Source: CBFFRJ01 sp051486985 (GTDB lineage: Bacteria; Pseudomonadota; Gammaproteobacteria; Enterobacterales; Enterobacteriaceae). From it: a stretch of DNA of 64,000 nt. The notes under the pieces were generated by a model, which saw only the letters and a list, made by a program, of their open reading frames with translations, made no database searches and had not been told where the DNA came from. The stretch lies in the NCBI RefSeq assembly GCF_051486985.1, contig NZ_JAHVDV010000027.1, positions 9,211 through 73,210 on the forward strand, given 5' to 3'. Made by a program: the position numbers and the translations under genes. This document shows positions 62,904 through 64,000 of this stretch, in pieces. Numbering within the stretch: the stretch's first letter is position 1; every line of letters starts with the position of its first letter.

Positions 62904-63120
62904 GTCGTGTGCCTCTGATGCCGCGCCACTTGTGAATAGCATCGCGGTGAACCGCAATATGTAACGCAGGCGGAATGTTCCGTTCACCTTACGTACTGTG
63001 TTTCTCTGTTGCCTATCCACACGCGAACAGCCATCGTAGTGAACAGAAATATGTAACGCAGCCGGAGTGTTCCGTTCACCTTACGTACCGTATTCCTCTG
63101 ATGCCACTCCACCCGTGAAC
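62848..63120. repeat. Three tandem units of 90-92 bases
   Basis: Units begin at 62848, 62938 and 63029 (AGCATCG, AGCATCG, AGCCATCG). Each contains GGTGAAC...GTTCCGTTCACCTTACGT; GGTGAAC-N-GGAA pairs with TTCCGTTCACC, so every unit can form a hairpin. Units differ by point changes, which shows they are not recent copies. Confidence 0.85.
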
Positions 63121-63190
63121 GTGCAAGGGAGGCTCGCCGCCGCCTCCCTTGCAACCCGGGCTCCCGGCAAGGAAAATCGCCGCTTCGCGG
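63096..63190. repeat. Repeat block 1, tail part (95 bases)
   Basis: This 95-base segment recurs at 63841-63935 with one mismatch. It includes a perfect 12-base stem, TGCAAGGGAGGC with GCCTCCCTTGCA, and ends in ATCGCCGCTTCGCGG. Confidence 0.9.
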
Positions 63191-63606
63191 TCCATGCGCC
63201 TTATTCCGTCTGACTGTCGGGTCGGGGACCAGCCTGCGTCCCTGCAGGCTATCCCCTCCCCCCGCTTCCCTGCGGGCGGACCCGGTCAGCCGTCAACGCC
63301 GCATCGATTTTCAGCCGGACCACAACACCCTCGCTGCGAGAAAGTGCTCGGAAGATAGAACGGTTTCGCTGTCTGCCCGGTAAAATCCTGCAGCAATTAT
63401 TTTCTTCATATGATTTCAGGCTTACCGCGAGGGGGTTGAGTCCCCGCTGAAACCGGCGAGCCGGAGGCCGGAAGACAAGGACTGGACGCCAGGGAGGGCG
63501 GACGGAGGTTTGTCGAGCCAGGACGGCGAGTCAAACCGGCCGCAGGCTGAAGGCCGGGAGGTGAGCGCAGTGCGCAGCACCGGTTTCGGTGCGGGGCCGC
63601 GGGGAT

Positions 63607-63649
63607 TGCAAAGGGGGCCCCGGTGGCCCCCTTTGCACGTTCACGGGTG
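63607..63649. repeat. Inverted relative of the tail stem
   Basis: TGCAAAGGGGGCC and GGCCCCCTTTGCA form a perfect 13-base stem with loop CCGGT. The following CGTTCACGGGTG is the exact reverse complement of the bases before the tail stem in block 1 (63110-63121), so the element is turned around. Confidence 0.75.
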
Positions 63650-63711
63650 ACTGTTTCGGCATGTTCTGCAGGTCTGGAGGTGAACGTAACACACCTCAGC
63701 GCCGCCCGTTT

Positions 63712-63831
63712 CCCCTCACCCCGACCCTCTCCCCGGAGGGGCGAGGGAGAAAAGCGAGCCGCTGTCAGGAATTTAGCATCGTGGTGAACAGGAATATGAC
63801 AGGAAGGCGGAGCGTTCCGTTCACCTTGCGT
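63712..63831. repeat. Repeat block 2, head part
   Basis: Second copy of the head at 62785-62903, with the same C-rich palindrome and first part of the 91-base unit. Block 2 has only one such unit (63775-63865) before its tail. Confidence 0.85.
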
Positions 63832-63840
63832 ACTGTGTTT

Positions 63841-63935
63841 CTCTGATGCCACTCCTCCCGTGAACGTGCAAGGGAGGCTCGCCGCCGCCTCCCTTGCAAC
63901 CCGGGCTCCCGGCAAGGAAAATCGCCGCTTCGCGG
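63841..63935. repeat. Repeat block 2, tail part
   Basis: Copy of 63096-63190 with one mismatch; its last 70 bases are identical. After it the sequence diverges into other small GC hairpins up to the window end. Confidence 0.9.
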
Positions 63936-64000
63936 CATTATTCGCCCCATCCCTGGGGCTCACCCCTTCGGGGCTGGCGCAGGCGCTATTCAAAATTGCT

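Larger units (their letters stand above)
62732..64000. other. Repeat-rich region without a supported gene
   Basis: After narL no convincing coding gene follows to the end of the window. It is GC-rich and made of two modular repeat blocks around a single-copy core (63191-63600) with many short hairpins. A 195-codon minus-strand frame crosses the second block but translates repeat sequence only. The individual repeats are listed separately. Confidence 0.7.

Noticed and set aside
62848..63120. Possible CRISPR array
   Set aside because: The repeats are contiguous 91-base units without unique spacers and no cas genes are present.
63406..63993. 195-codon open frame on the minus strand
   Set aside because: It runs across the repeat block and core, translates the C-rich palindrome (SPSPLRGEGRGEG-like), and has no ribosome site or domain. 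Such frames are usual artefacts of GC-rich repeats.

Overview
The window looks like a chromosomal segment of an enteric bacterium (Enterobacterales), most likely the Enterobacter/Lelliottia/Leclercia group. Almost every backbone protein resembles its Escherichia coli or Salmonella counterpart closely, the gene order follows the E. coli ydc region (ortT-patD-ydcVUTS-ydcR, rlhA, sutR-ydcO, ydcL, tehB, ydcK, rimL, opgD, ydcJ-ydcI, trg), and base composition is moderately GC-rich throughout. Species assignment is inference; no rRNA or tRNA gene is visible.

Layout. 1-5.99 kb: the end of srfA, then srfB and srfC, a translationally coupled operon of a putative surface or effector system, closed by a strong hairpin. 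6.0-6.5 kb: two tandem 57-residue membrane toxins of the OrtT/GhoT type. 6.6-9.2 kb: four small genes of unknown function that separate ortT from patD. 9.2-16.3 kb: patD and the ydcSTUV ABC transporter with the MocR-type regulator ydcR (putrescine or polyamine-related uptake and oxidation). 16.5-19.05 kb: a cyanide-insensitive bd-type quinol oxidase (cioAB) with a 42-residue DUF2474 subunit. 19.1-25.8 kb: rlhA, the divergent sutR/ydcO pair with a perfect palindromic operator, a divergent AraC regulator/EamA exporter pair, and ydcL. 25.9-31.1 kb: an orphan DppA-like binding protein divergent from a PepT-like tripeptidase, tehB without tehA, ydcK and rimL. 31.2-42.5 kb: opgD, an amino-acid binding protein with an aminotransferase and divergent LysR regulator, a type-B carboxylesterase, ydcJ (HglS family), ydcI and a YdeP-like molybdopterin oxidoreductase. 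42.7-51.3 kb: trg chemoreceptor, frmRA, SOS-regulated umuDC and a DinI-like gene, a pair of small envelope proteins with TolA-C and TonB-C domains, a GNAT acetyltransferase and an MHS-family transporter. 51.5-62.7 kb: the complete respiratory nitrate module narIJHG-narK and divergent narXL, with good FNR boxes upstream of narG and narK. 62.7-64 kb: a coding-poor stretch made of repeats.

The genes form functional modules inserted into a conserved backbone: the ydc genes keep their E. coli order, while oxidase, peptide, amino-acid, esterase and oxidoreductase modules sit between them. Regulators generally lie beside their probable targets, and several inter-gene regions carry inverted or direct repeats that fit them (sutR, the LysR gene at 35.2 kb, frmR, LexA, possibly ydcR).

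The least explained parts are the repeat mosaic at 62.78-63.94 kb (two modular blocks with a 91-base hairpin unit present three times and once), the TolA-C/TonB-C pair at 48.4-49.1 kb, the structured convergent intergenic region at 49.71-49.83 kb, the four orphan genes at 6.6-9.2 kb and the paired OrtT-like toxins. No CRISPR array, prophage, transposase or integrase was seen.
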